From assembly GCA_037176885.1 (NCBI GenBank), contig JAWWNJ010000001.1, positions 2,666,001 through 2,730,000 on the forward strand: DNA of 64,000 nucleotides, in the 5' to 3' direction. The translations under genes were made by a program, and so were the position numbers. The notes below the pieces were generated by a model. That model was not told the DNA's origin and made no database searches. It was given only the letters and a program-made list of their open reading frames with translations. Below are positions 33,374 through 45,607 of the stretch, piece after piece. Position 1 is the first letter of the stretch. Each line of letters begins with the position of its first letter. Origin of the DNA: Favolaschia claudopus (Eukaryota > Basidiomycota > Agaricomycetes > Agaricales > Mycenaceae).

Positions 33374-33664
33374 GAAGAACGCAGTATCAAGTGGACATGT
33401 AGTGAGGAAAGCAGAAGCAGATCAGGACGAAAAGGCCGGAGAACACTGTGCAAGTTGCTCTGTGCAAGTTGGCACTGCGCAACACGACCCGCTCGCTTCG
33501 AAACGATCGCCTTACGTGAATTGTTAGTACGTTTCGGACCAATGTTACGAATCCTGACTTTAGGAAGGAATTCGTTCTTTTACTGACACCCTTCCCCTTA
33601 CGTCATTACGATTGTCCACGTTCTCGCCACATACACCACAACAACGCGTCCGCCACTAACCATC
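33374..33664. promoter_or_regulatory. Divergent promoter kinase / RecQ with direct repeat
   Basis: 291 bp between start codons. It has a direct repeat of CTGTGCAAGTTG (about 33446-33457 and 33460-33471), one helical turn apart. No other element recognised. Confidence 0.45.
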
Positions 33665-36600
33665 ATGGAACGCGCCAAGGCCGTGCTAAAGGTACATATT
33701 CTCGCCCACTGTGTTAACCAACTCGCTTAACGCTATTACAAAGGATGTGTTCAACTTCCCCGCCTTCCGCCTCTCACAAGAGCAGGCTATCTCCCGACTG
33801 GTTGAACAAAACGAGAACGCACTTGTGGTGTATCCAACAGGAGGCGGAAAGTCGCTGTGTTATCAGGTTTTTTGGCAACTTGCTTCTTGTTTTCTGGCTA
33901 CTAGTATTCATGGTCGACTTAGATCCCATCTCTCTGTCTAGACGGCGGAATAACGCTTGTCATCTCTCCACTCATTTCGTTGATGAAAGACCAGGTTTGG
34001 GTGTCGTTCATGCATCTTTCGAGCTGTTTGTTCTGAACTAGAGCTCATAGGTGGACTCACTTGTGAAACGCAACGTAAAAGCAGCCAGCTTAGATAGCAC
34101 CTTGTCTATGGAAGATGCGAGTTGGGTCAAGGCCGAAGTTCTATCAGGTTAGTCACTTCATTCACGATAACTGCACCATCTTCATGTCACACTACATCTA
34201 GGATCTATGAAAATACTCTACGTGGGTGAGTTTGAGTAATTTGAGTACTTGTATCCTGTATAACACTAAAGCCTACGCAAGCCCCTGAACGTCTCAACAA
34301 TGAAGCATTTTTCCAACTAATCTGCTCAGTAAACATTGTACTTCTGGCAGTTGATGAGGCGCACTGCATCTCACAGGTGCTCCCTCGGCTGATGTTCTCG
34401 TCTTTGATCTGACCGAAAACAATAGTGGGGTGCAAATTTTAGACCTGAATATCTCAAGATCTCGCGATTTTGCCAGGAGGCAAACGTTGAGCGTGTTCTG
34501 TGCCTCACCGCAACAGCAACACCTGAAGTTGTGAATTCCGAACATTTTAACTTTCCAACTCATTGCTTCTCAGGTTGTTGAGGATATTTGTACATCATTC
34601 TCAATCAAGAAAGAAGGCGTGTTTCGCACCCCCGTCTTTCGGCCCAAGTACTTCAAGTATATCAACACCTTATCCAAACTCTGACAAACGCTGAACAGCC
34701 TGTCTCTGAGGGTCGAAGTTATCACTGACTCCCCAAGTCTGCCAAGAAAATTAGATATTCTCGTCCCCATTCTCAAATCTCGCTCTGGACCCTCGATCGT
34801 CTACGTTACTTTGCAAAAGCATTGCGAAGAAGTTGCAGATAAACTACTCGCTCGCGGATTGTCGGATGTCCTTGTCTATCATGCAGGACTACCAGCTGCG
34901 CAACGTCAGGAAGTGCAGGTAGTTTCTTTCCTGCTTCGTTCTTTCTCCCGTAGTCTAAATTTGCATCCAACAGGAAAAATTCATGACGGCTCCTGACTGT
35001 ATCGTTGTCGCGACTATAGCGTTTGGAATGGGTATAGATCGACACAACATTCGACAGGTAAATCCTAAGCCTTAGTCTGCTCTCATACAATCCAACTCCG
35101 GTCATCATTCAGGTCGTCCATCTTTTCATGCCCAAAACCCTCGAAAATTACAGTCAAGAAATTGGGAGAGCTGGACGCGACGGTCTGCGATCCGAGTGTG
35201 TCATGTTTCTTGCTGCAGAGGATATACCGGTTCTGGAAGGATTCAATCGTGGCGACACTTGTGCGAAGAGGGATCTACATCTGTGGCTTCAAGAAGTAGC
35301 GATGAAGAAACCAGCCAAGGATAAAACTCTCGACTTCAACTTGTATGAACAGAGCAAGAGGTGAGTGGAATTCTGTTTAATGAAGTCTACTTTAACTCAT
35401 TATCGTGTGAACAGCTACGACATCCGGGTCAACACAAATATTTGTGTGCACCAAACAATGCATTGAACATATTTTTTATAGGCCAACGTCCTAAACTTAT
35501 GTTACGCCCAACTCGAGTTGGATTACGGATTCATCCGAGCCGTTACGCCCTTTTTTTCAATATACGAAATCACCCCACGCGATGGTAACGGACGGGCTAG
35601 CATGTACAACGATCAGAGTAAAGAAGCGGTTACTATTCGCACTCACTGGAGGGATAAGGGGTTCAAATTCGAGGTTTGGGAATATCAACTCACTCGAGGC
35701 ATTGTTGATCTGATCTCTGGCAGATCAATGTTGTGGACGTTGCAGCGCGCACGGGTATAGACCGAAATGACCTCGCAAGAAAGATAAATCGTTGGGAAAT
35801 GGACGGTTTGAAGTTTATTTTTTTCATCGCAGCGTGAATTCAACCGGATATCCCAGGCTTGATTCAGACCAGGCCTTCACAAGTCAGAGGGGCAAGGAAT
35901 CCATTCTCGTTTCTTGACCGGTAGTCCTCATTTTGAAATGTCAGAGATATGCCTTACTTGACAAACCTCTCCCTCAAACCCCGGAAGGAATAGAAGGCAT
36001 CGTCGACAAGTTGTATACACGTATGCGGCAAAGAGAAGAAGAAGGTGGATATTTTTCGTCCCGAACCGGAATTTCGTTCAGAAATTGCTTCAACAGGTGT
36101 GATGAAGCTAAAAAAGGTGCTAGACCTGGTCACCGACGATGAATGTAAGTATCTTTTGATGTTGAATCCCAGGATGTCGCAGACTGTCTGTGGACTTGTA
36201 GGCATCCCTCGAAATCTCTCGAGGTTCTTTGGCGGCGAAGACACAGTGCCTGATGATGGATGCGGTCTCTGCACTTTCTGTCAAACGGGCCAAGGGGTAG
36301 AATTTGCTCCTCAACCAGTCGTCAATGTTAACCGAGCCCAACTTACCGCTATTCTCAATGCCTGCTCTGAACGGGACGACCCACGATTATTAGCGCGGAT
36401 GGCGTTCGGGATGTAAGTCTCTTGGTCAATGTTACCGCGGAACGTGTCTGATCCTGTGTAGCACTTCTCCTCGACTCACGGCTCTGAAATGTTCAACCAG
36501 CCATCCCCTTTTCGGTTCTATGGTCAGCACTGATTTCAATGCTTTGGTACGCATGTCAAGATTGTGCGAGAGCTTGACTGAGAATTTGCGATCCAGGTTG

Positions 36601-36683
36601 CAGCGTTTGATGCCGAATGTGCTAAAGTGGACTATCGAAACTTGACACCTCCGCCAGCCACGAAAAAGCGAACATACTCGTAG
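33665..36683 (+). CDS. RecQ family DNA helicase
   Basis: ATG at 33665 and many short introns. Helicase motifs in order: motif 0 [14 protein letters not shown]; motif [15 protein letters not shown]; motif Ia [17 protein letters not shown]; motif [16 protein letters not shown]; RecQ loop NFRPEYLKI; motif [14 protein letters not shown]; motif [13 protein letters not shown]; motif [21 protein letters not shown]; motif [14 protein letters not shown]. The C-terminal half has a winged-helix-like region and a Cys cluster ([10 protein letters not shown]) that would bind zinc. It ends [11 protein letters not shown] at 36683. RecQ enzymes unwind DNA 3'-5' and act in recombination and fork repair. The exact subfamily is not clear from sequence alone. 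The [12 protein letters not shown] join needs an acceptor at 33931, which gives a fully open frame. Confidence 0.85.
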
Positions 36684-36922
36684 ACTAAAGCGCTAACTTC
36701 GACGACGGTAAGAGGCGGAAGAGGTGGAAGAGGTGGTCGAGGTGCGAAACGGGGTCGGTTCTGAGTTACTGAGCAGTGAGAAGATAGAGATAAACACGCT
36801 GTTTTTTGGATTCTGTTTTTTTGATGTACTTGTGGTTTTGAGAGTTTCTAAATTCTGTGCCGATATCAATCGGTGGCAGTGCGGCAACGTGATCACGCAC
36901 CCACTTTGCACGACGCGCTTGG
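36684..36922. other. Intergenic / promoter of nucleoporin gene
   Basis: 239 bp between the RecQ stop and the nucleoporin start. It has a GGAAGAGGTGGAAGAGGTGG-like purine repeat near 36717-36737. No gene seen. Confidence 0.35.
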
Positions 36923-39900
36923 ATGGCGACCGCTCCCCGCCATGTACCTGCTCCAGTTGACCTGGCCGCTCTTCAAAACGCGAGCAATGTCTTGAATGCT
37001 CAGTTCACGAAAGACACCCAGATTATACCGGACCTCGGGGACACGCTTTCTACTCGTACGCTGCTTTTGATGCACACAAAAAACTGGACCTGAGTTTTCG
37101 AAACCAGCGGGCGGGCAGGCTTCGGCGTCATATAGCGTGTTTCCGGATGACATAAGGGTGCCGTTCCAAAAACGCAAACTCATTGGCATTCCGGAGGCCT
37201 TGTTTCAATTTTATAACAGTTGGTGTCCCTGCTTGTGACTTGCCAGTGTTCGGTGACCGACTTCGCGGCAGGCGCCAACGTGAATTCGCATATGGGTTTG
37301 ATGCCAGAAATAGAGCGCGCTTGGATATCTATCGACCACAAGCTTTTCCTTTGGGACTACATAGAAGGGTATCTTTCCTTCTACTTCTACAGGAAGTTGT
37401 TCAAGACTGACCTTTCCTAGTCAAGAAATCAGCTCTTTCGTCGACCAGCCCGATGTCATAACACATGTCGCGGTTGTTAAACCAAAGAAGAACTTTTCAT
37501 TGAGGAGATCAGCTCTCTTCTTGTCATCTGCACCCCCGTGTCCGTTCTTCTCATCGCCCTCTCCCTGTTTCCAGTTCCCGGGGCAAAGAGGAAGGAGATA
37601 AAGCTATATGCTACCGACTTTACAGTGTCCACCGACATCGAAATGACGTCGGTCATTGGTACAGCAGAAGGTCGAATATTCATGGCTGGTGCACAGGACG
37701 GTAACTTGTATGAACTGCACTACCAAGAAAATGAATCCTGGTTTGGAAAACGAGTTCAACTCATAAATCACTCTGTTGGTGGCGTAGCAAGTCTTCTTCC
37801 TCGGTTCGCCTCCTCGAACGCGGACGGTGTGCATTGTCTTTATCCCTCAAAAAGGTATTCAATATTCGTGTTTAGACCGCATTCTATCGGTTGTTCCGGA
37901 TCTCGCAAGAAATTGTTTCTATACCCTCAACACAAAGAATAGCATCTCTATATATCGACCAGATGGTGATAAGACCCTCCAGCACGTACAGACGATAACG
38001 AACCTGTATAAAGCTGCTCAGGATAAAGCTCCTGGATCTCCCGCACTTACGCCCAAGTCATTTCAAATTGTGGCACTCCACGTTGTAGACCCATCTGAGT
38101 CACGATCTGGGATCCAGCTTCTTGCCATCACAACCAACGGTGTTCGACTGTATTTCTCGGCTTCGATGGGTTTCAGCTACTATGGTGGCGCTAGCAGTTC
38201 ATCATCGGGCTCTCGGACACTTCAGTTAGTGCACGTACGGTTACCACCATCCAATTTACTTCATCCGGATGAACATGTCCATCCATATCGGCCTCCGGTT
38301 CCATCATATGGCGCTTCCCATGCCCCCCCTCCTCCCTCCCGGCCCTACATCGTTTCCACACTGGAAAGCTCGTGTTATGTGGATGGTCTGACTATTGCAG
38401 CCCAGCCAGGTGACACTGACGGTACAGATTATATCCTCTGCATGTCTCCCGACCTCACCCGCATTGGCACTCTCGGCCAGCTGAACCTTCCTGCCCCAAA
38501 TCAGCCCGCTCCGCAGTATGTTAATGCCCCGGTTGCCAGCCGCCCACCTCTCACGGAATACGCCACGTTGCTCGCTATTCCTGGGAGGACTTGGGCCATG
38601 GCGCCTGTGCCACTCTCTGGGGATGCGTCGGGTTCTCCAGGAGCACCGGTTCCGGCTATCACAAATGAACTGGCTACCCAATTTAGCGCTAATGCGCGCC
38701 AGTTCATGATCCTCACAAATGTTGGGTTGACTTTCTTGGTTAAGCGACGAGCTTTGGACTACCTGAAGGCGGTCATTGAAGAACTGCAATCTGAAGGAAA
38801 CGTCCAACCCATCATTGAATTCAGGGACAGGTGAATATTTTTACAGCTCTTTACGCCGAGTTAATTTTTGCCCAGTTTTGGAAGAGATCAAACATGCGCC
38901 ATGCTTTTAGGTCTCGCCAGCGGCAACACCTTTTTGGACTCTACGGATGATACGACATCTGGAACGATTAGTATGCTTAATCCTGATCTGGCGGCCGTAG
39001 CAAAACAAGCGTTTTATGATTTCGGCGAGCGCCCTATGTGGACGGAAAGAGTGACATATGGAACCAGTGAGTTTTCTATCTTGCTTGTCGAATTCTCCTC
39101 AATTCTTGTTCATAGCGGACAGTCAAGGAACTGCAATTTTCAGCGGTCGAAGGGAAGGACTCGCTCTCTATCTCGCTCGACTAGTTCGACCGCTGTGGAA
39201 ATCCAAGCTGACGACAACTGGGTACACTTCGGTCGTCCTTCTTTGCATCACAATCTAACACTATCACAGTGTTTCGGGAATGCAGCAATCTGCAATCCCG
39301 GACAAAATCCTTGTCGTTGTTCAAAAGAATGTTTATGCCCTCAAGGACTTCTTGGATAAGAACCCGCATCTATTTCATTCTTCTCCGGGCGAAAGCGGTT
39401 CCACCCGGGCAGCGATGAGCGAGCAGGAAGCTTGGAAGGTATGATTCATTTGTCGTCCATCGTGTCCTTAACATTTTGAGTTTGATAGGCTGAGCAAATC
39501 TCGGTTTCCGAACTCCTAGCACTCTCGACGAGAATCATTGAAGCGCTTTCGTTTGTTCTGCTCCTGAACGATTATAAACTTGGTGAACTCGTAGCCAAGT
39601 ATGTGGCATCTCTTTCAATCAGACGATGTCCCTGATTTCTTTGGGTGAAGATGCGACTCAGAGACCGTGAAAACAATCACTGCTCTCACCTTCCAGGATC
39701 TGATTACCACACAAAACGGAATGACGATTTCGAGGGCACTGGTAAACGTTGTAATAGACCAGCAGATTGGGCAGCAGATTAGTGTAAGAGCATTTGATCA
39801 ACGTCTTCCTACGCGTTGACATTCATATCACAGGTGGACACTATTAGCGAAGTTTTACAGCACCGTTGTGGATCGTTCTGCAGCACCGATGACGTGATGC

Positions 39901-41799
39901 TGTATAAAGCAAAGGAAAACATTCGCAAGGCGGTGGAAACACGAAGCCCCACGGAAAGGCAGAACTGGCTTGCTGAATCTCTTAGGTAAGTCGGGTCCTG
40001 TATGCACTGCAGGCATATCCATATTTTCTTCAGGTTGTTCATCAAGGGTGTCCGAATACTTGAGTTCGACAAGCTGCGCGAGATATGCGGAGATTATCAG
40101 CAGCTCAATTATGCTAGAGGTGGTGCTTGTTTTCTCGGCTTCTGCACGTTGGCTGATATGTTTGTAGGGGCCATCGAATTGCCTCTAACGTGTGCACACG
40201 TTGTAGATGCGGATAACATTGGACTTCAATGTTGGGCCTCCGGTCAACCCCCCAATGAATTTTGCGAGTTCCGATTAAGATGCTATGCCCTAGTGCTAGA
40301 TTCTCTTACCGTTTTTGAAGAGAAAGAAGTCGAGGCTACAAATTCTGGCTCTAGCGAAGACCCCGAAGCCGTCCGTAACCATGCCTACGAGCTATCTTTC
40401 GCCAGCGAGGATGAGATGTTCCATTCAACCCTTTACGATTGGCTGATCCATCGTCAAATGGCGGATGAACTTCTCGAGGTGTGGATTGCGTATACATATA
40501 GCTGCTCCAGACACTGATGTTTCATGGAAGATGCGACCGGCCTTCCTTGAGGCTCATCTCCGTCGAGAACCCGCCACGGTACAAAAGTTTCAATTATTAT
40601 GGCAATTCTATGTGAAAAATGGACAGCCTTTGCGTGCCGCGGAAGTTCTTGGTAATCTAGCTGAAGCCACGCAGTGCGTCGAGCTTGCACATAGTCTTGT
40701 TGTGACGAACTGACAGAGTATGCTAGATTTGAGCTTTCCCTTGAATCTCGAATCGAGTATCTAACATTGGCTGTTGGAAATGCTAAAGCTCATCCAATAT
40801 CTATTGGTGGCAAGCATGAAACAGCCATTGCATTCTTGACCGATTTGGAGGAGAAATTAGAGGTGGCGCAGGTGCAATTGGAGATCTTCAACATATTAGC
40901 CCCTCATATCAACGACGCGCCAGCAGTTGGCGAGAGAATAAAAGCCCTGTCAACACGACTGTTTACGATGTCTGAGGTGAAGTGTCGATGGTTTGTTGTT
41001 GCTGTCGCTAACACTTAATGACAGTTATATCAAGACTATGCTCAGCCGTTCGACCTTCCTTCGATAAAGCTGCTATGTTTGCATGTGTCGGAACACCGAG
41101 ACGATAGCATCGTGCGCCCAATCTGGAATAAGATTTTTCAAGACAGTGCGTGCTGTTTCTTGTCTTATTCCCCACTAACCCCTTTGAACGAATGTAGTTC
41201 TGGAAAAAGAGGACGATACTCTCACGATCGCGGACCAGATCATAGCCAAAGTGGTACCAATGGGCCAACGTTTCTACCCATCGGAGAGTGCGTTTCCTCT
41301 GCGTGAGTCTTCTTCTTTTCCCTGTCTGTCTCTCGAAGCCCCGAAGCTGAATACCATTCCTAGGACATATCGCGACTCTTCTCGTGAGATTTGCACTGGC
41401 CAATATGGGGACCTTGCCTTTCGGTTGGGCTGCTCGGATATTGGTACAGTGTGGTGTGCCGTTCCCTGAAGTATGGGATGTCCTGCATGAGATGTATGAA
41501 TCCCATGTAAGGGTTGTTGTATTTGTGCTGCGCGAACTTCAACTCAGATGTTACAGGTACCCCCCTTCAATGACCAGAAGAATGTACAAGCAGTGTCTTC
41601 CGATATAGCGGTGCTATTGGGTGATTGGATTGAAGATGTCAAGCGACCACAAACATCGACCGGTCGTCGTGTCGATGAATTTCCCGTGGGTCGAATACAT
41701 TCCGCGGTGGAACAATACCTGGCAGAATTGGAGCCTAGTAGAACGGAAACAAAAGAAGCCTTTGAACAGGTCAAACGGCAATTACGAAGAAATTGGTAG
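36923..41799 (+). CDS. Nucleoporin Nup155/Nup170
   Basis: ATG at 36923 (MATAPRHVPAPVDLAALQNA) to TAG at 41799, with about a dozen introns. The N-terminal beta-propeller carries FPDDIRVPFQKRKLIGIPEA, MPEIERAWISIDHKLFLWDY, DVITHVAVVKPKK, ELFIEEISSLLVICTPVSVL, TAEGRIFMAGAQDGNLYELH and LLAITTNGVRLYFS. The long alpha-solenoid that follows includes RRALDYLKAVIEELQ, LREICGDYQQLNYARGGACF, FHSTLYDWLIHRQMADELLE and LRAAEVLGNLAEATQ. These are diagnostic of Nup155/170, a scaffold of the inner ring of the nuclear pore. Oddity: VAVVKPKK and ELFIEEIS are in different frames with no possible intron between them (about 37485-37491). Confidence 0.92.
37485..37492 (+). other. Apparent one-base frameshift in the Nup155/170 gene
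   Basis: The frame giving VVKPKK runs into NFSLRRS, while the conserved ELFIEEIS lies one frame over. Reading back from it meets a TAA. There are only a few bases between the two and no GT..AG pair, so a missing G after AAGAAG is the simplest account. Confidence 0.65.
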
Positions 41800-41885
41800 T
41801 AGAGGCTGTTTATTAATTTACAATCTCATGTATGATACACACGCATACCCGGTCAGCGTTGATCGAATAACCCGGCAATTGCCCG

Positions 41886-42874
41886 TTATACCTCAAGGAT
41901 AGCGTCCTCCGCGCGCAGCAGAATGCGCTTAGTTACAGACTGCGTGAAATCGTACACTTTAATGAGCGCCCTGTGGCGAACCGTTAGCATAAGTCGCGTC
42001 GAATATTGGAGCGCGGACCTGACAGCGCCCAGTAAGATCAAGCCAACAATTATGAGACTTGCTATGTCTCGAGAAGACTCTCTCCGTCGGCTGTTAGATC
42101 GATAGCGAGCTAGAAATTGGAGAGGGCTGAGTAGAGGGGCCGAAAGCAGCATATGTACGATGGATCCACCGCCGATGACTGGGTAGACCCAATAGAAAGC
42201 GGCGAATGAACAAAACCAGCAAGCTAGGTGGCGAACGAGGTGTGGAAGCGTCAGAAGGGACGTCCCCATGACCAAAGACTTGACTGTCCGTATCCTGAAG
42301 AATTCGAAGGCCCGCGCGAACGATGTCCCGCGCAACATCGAACGGGGAGACAAAGAAGAAACCACCATATCCGAAAAAACTGGAACGATAGTAGTAGTTG
42401 TCGGCCGGCTCATCGGAATAAAAGAATGTTGTTATGAAGGAGGACAGAATCACCAAAGCCGTGAACAGGATCGTGGAAATTGAAGCAACAACGACTACAG
42501 TAATTCAGCAACAGGGATTTTGTGCACGAGAAGCAGTATGTACCAGGGTTTGTTGCTATTCCAACGATCTGGGTGCGGGCAAACCGGTATTTATAGTGAC
42601 ATTGAGGGCACCTGCGCAGACTTGTTAGAACCTATGAATGGTTCGTAACGCGGTATCTTCACGAGAAAAAAGCGCTCTGAGATGCCGAGGAGTTTCGCCA
42701 GCGTTGAAGACACTTGACGTGAACGAATGAGATGGAGCCTTTGCACAGACAAGGTTTGATCTAGGTTTGCTGAGAATGAGATATTGCAGGACGCAAACGG
42801 CGTACAAGTCGTCCTAGTGAGGTCTCTTCGACTCCGGCAAGGCAGATTCTGCACTGGCGGTCGTCCGGCGGCAT
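41886..42874 (-). CDS. RING-CH (MARCH-type) membrane E3 ubiquitin ligase
   Basis: Start at ATG 42874. The N-terminal C4HC3 RING-CH is split by two short introns: CRICLAG, then CLCKGSISFVHVKCLQRW, then CPQCHYKYRF. It is followed by a membrane segment (LVVASISTILFTALVILSS), a loop (FFGYGGFFFVSPFDVARDIV) and further hydrophobic segments (ACWFCSFAAFYWVYPVIGGG; IASLIIVGLILLGAVRSALQ), ending AEDAILEV. RING-CH ligases with membrane helices ubiquitinate other membrane proteins, for example in ER quality control or endosomal sorting. The substrate is unknown. The junction in the middle (donor GTCAAG) is the least certain. The gene converges with the nucleoporin, 87 bp apart. Confidence 0.8.
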
Positions 42875-42988
42875 ATAAAAGAATGCTGTAGTAGGAAGGC
42901 AACGCAGTTTGTGACCGTCACGCCGCGGCTTACTTTGTGGCTTACTTTGACCTGCTTACGACACAGTTAAACTTGAACCGATACTTGT

Positions 42989-44482
42989 ATGCCGACCAGC
43001 TATGGATTAATGGACCACTTCCCTTCAGATGGCCTCGTCGCCGGGTTTGCTTCTGGACTCACCAAGGTCTTCATAGAAACCAAGTCATCCAACATTGTAC
43101 AAATCTCTAACAGGTTGCCGTTGGGCACGGCTTCGACACGGTCAACCAACGCGCCCACCACCTCGCTAGATACGCTAAACTCTAACTATGTAAATTGTAG
43201 ATCAAAACAAGAATTCAGCTCAACCCGACGTTCAGAAATCACGGCGCCTTCCATGTTCTAAATGCTACTCTAAAACGTGAAGGTTTCCTCGCATTATACA
43301 AGGGCGTCACGCCTCCTGCCGTTGGATGGTCCCTCATAGACTCGGTTGATATCCAGTTTTCTAGCCTATTCGCTATGTCCTTCGAACTCATCAAGACTGT
43401 TGCAGGTGTTATTGGGGTCCCTCCATACCTACCGCCTGTTCCTGTTCCACAATGGAATGACAGAGGACGATTCAAGCGGGATGGGCCGGCGATTGACACT
43501 GCTAGGACATAGTCTCGCCGGTCTTTTTGCTGGTTTGACAAGGTAAACATGAGTGAAACAACTAATGAAATAACCAACGAGCCGATCTAGTGCCCCTTTG
43601 GCCACCCCCATCGAGCTTCTCAAAGGTTTGAATACCAGCACCCCAATGTAATATTTTCATCTCAACCATACACCTTTCAGTTAGACTCCAGCTTCAAATG
43701 CAGAAAGCTGTTTCGGATCGCCAGTTCAAGGGACCCATTGATTGTGCGCAGCAGCTTGTCCGCTCGGAAGGAGTACTCGGTCTTTGGAGTGAGGCGTTTA
43801 CTGTCTGCGTGTCAAACTCTCCCTTGATATTTACTTTGATGTTCAGCTGGGTTCACAGGCGGACTGCTCTACCGGGCCAATTTCTTTTACATGTTCCTCG
43901 CCTTCGAGGTCGACACATTCAATGATCGCGATTAAGATCATTCTTATTCATGTTACAATAGGCTTGCATGCGGGGATTATCTAGATTTCACGGCATGCCA
44001 TACGAGGTATGGAGCTCCATCGTTAATCTACAAATTCTAACACATTGCCCGATTCTCACCAAGCCCAGTATCGGTGTCGCTAATCTCGTCGCTGGAGGCG
44101 GCGCGTCGTTGTGCTTTTGGACCTTGGCTATTCCTTTTGATAGAATCAAGAAGTGAGATCGACCCCTTCGCGTTTTGCATACGCGCTAATCAACATCATA
44201 GTCAGATGATGGCACATCCATATCCCCTACCTTACTCAGAGCGAACTTCAATTCCGCGCCCATCTGTGGTGTCTATTGCACGCCAAATATACCTTGATCA
44301 AGGGCTACGAGGTTTTTATCGTGGTCTCCTGCCCTGTTTCATTCGGGCCTTCCCGTCAAATGCCTGTGCGTTTTTCGTCTACGAAGGACTCCTCCGGATG
44401 CTGGGTGCGGAGCAGGTATGTCTCTTGGCTACATATCCATCGACTGTTTTTTTTTAAAAAAAAACACTAGACAAGGCGCTAA
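42989..44482 (+). CDS. Mitochondrial solute carrier (SLC25 family)
   Basis: ATG at 42989, about eight introns. The three-repeat carrier layout is visible. Repeat 1 has DGLVAGFASGLTKVAVGHGF DTIK (motif GFDTIK, where the usual Pro is Gly) and FLALYKGVTPPAVGWSLIDS. Repeat 2 has HSLAGLFAGLT, TPIELLKVRLQLQMQK and SEGVLGLWTGFTGGLLYRAN. Repeat 3 has GVANLVAGGGASLCFW, IPFDRIKNQM and LDQGLRGFYRGLLPCFIRA. The last intron (44416-44470) leaves a final exon of QTRR-type residues and a stop at 44482. The protein exchanges metabolites across the inner mitochondrial membrane. The repeat pattern is closest to the carnitine/basic amino-acid group, but the substrate is not assignable. Confidence 0.83.
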
Positions 44483-44551
44483 CAAAATTGCTTCCGACAC
44501 TACCAACACTCAATTCCTAGAACGGTAAGAACATTACCATAAAAAGCCATT

Positions 44552-44570
44552 CTATAGATAGATAGATATC
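44552..44570. repeat. Short GATA microsatellite
   Basis: Four copies of TAGA/GATA in the spacer between converging genes. Of no evident function. Confidence 0.6.
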
Positions 44571-44636
44571 ATATACGTTACACCCTCGACCGAAATTATA
44601 TACTAGTTATTACTATAGTAAAATGACAACCATTGC

Positions 44637-45607
44637 TCACGAATAGCACCTAGAGAAAGTGCTGGGAGGAAGGGAAGAGGGCCAGTTGCCCTTGATGATA
44701 GTTGCTTCCCAATCTTTCGAGTGCGAACGGTACAGATCCATCGCTGCGCGCGCGTTCTCGCTCTACTCACCGTTCAGCTCTTTGGAGTGTAGTCACAGCA
44801 CAAGGCGAGCACTAACCGGATCGATAAGCCCTTCCTGGCAGCGCCGACGCATAAGCTGCCAACAGAGGGTCTGCAAGCCAATTATCTGATGTGGAGAGCG
44901 CAGCGCGTTTCTGAATGGCTGTAATTGTGATGTCAGAATTGACCCCCCTTCTCTACAAGGGATGCGAACTTGGTACAACGCAACATCTCGAGTTGCCACA
45001 GCCGGATGGGGGATCCCCAGCACTGCGAGCGAAAGGTTGAACTCGGCGAATGACGCATCGGAGAATGAAAGTTACCGGAAAGATCGTTCCATATACCATG
45101 TCCGACGACGATCTTGCCTCTCATCAAATTCGCGATATACTGTTGCAAGACATTGAAGGCCACGGCTTCCTCTGTAGCCGAAGCGGGTAGAAGTCAGTGG
45201 ATTTTAAAGTCAATAAGAAGCCGCTTCGACGTACTCGAGAAGAGCTGCCAACTTTTGATGCCTGTGGTCGCTTCGCGGTAATCGACGACTTCCATGGTTG
45301 GACGAACAAATTTATCCAGAAGAGGCGTGCCCTGGGGCGAGGTCAGCATGATTGTCCACAATAATTGGATCGGCATACTTGAAAGTCTACCACTGAAAAT
45401 TTCGATTTATACGAGTCGCGGGTTAACATTCAACTTGAAAAACTTACCAACAATGCGCCTGTAAATGTATATGATCAAATTCCGATTCAAAGAGAGGAGA
45501 AACAAAAGAACACACGCAATCATCGATGTTGTGCCTCCGGGGCCAACGCCGACACAGACAGTCGACAAAGCAATGATATTTTCAGGTGCTGGGTAAAGGC
45601 GAGACAT
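44637..45607 (-). CDS. REX4/ISG20-like exonuclease-fold protein lacking catalytic residues
   Basis: ATG at 45607 (MSRLYPAPENIIALSTVCVG), about seven introns, ending at TGA 44637 (FSRCYS). The fold of the REX4 DEDDh family is clear: VGVGPGGTTSMIARIVVVDF, LLDKFVRPTMEVVDYREATT, GIKSW, GKIVVGHGIWNDLSVLGIPH, DVALYQPFRNALRSPHQ, IGLQTLCWQLMRR, SENARAAMDLYRSHSKDW. REX4 proteins have DCE in motif I and H....ED in motif III. Here motif I reads STV, and in motif III the His is lost and the Asp is Asn (SENARA). Only the motif II Asp (WNDL) remains. The product is therefore probably not a nuclease and may bind RNA or protein instead. Confidence 0.78.

Noticed and set aside
33870..33960. Apparent frame break in RecQ after motif I
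   Set aside because: Resolved by using the acceptor at 33931 (GTCGACTTAG), which gives [20 protein letters not shown] in one frame.
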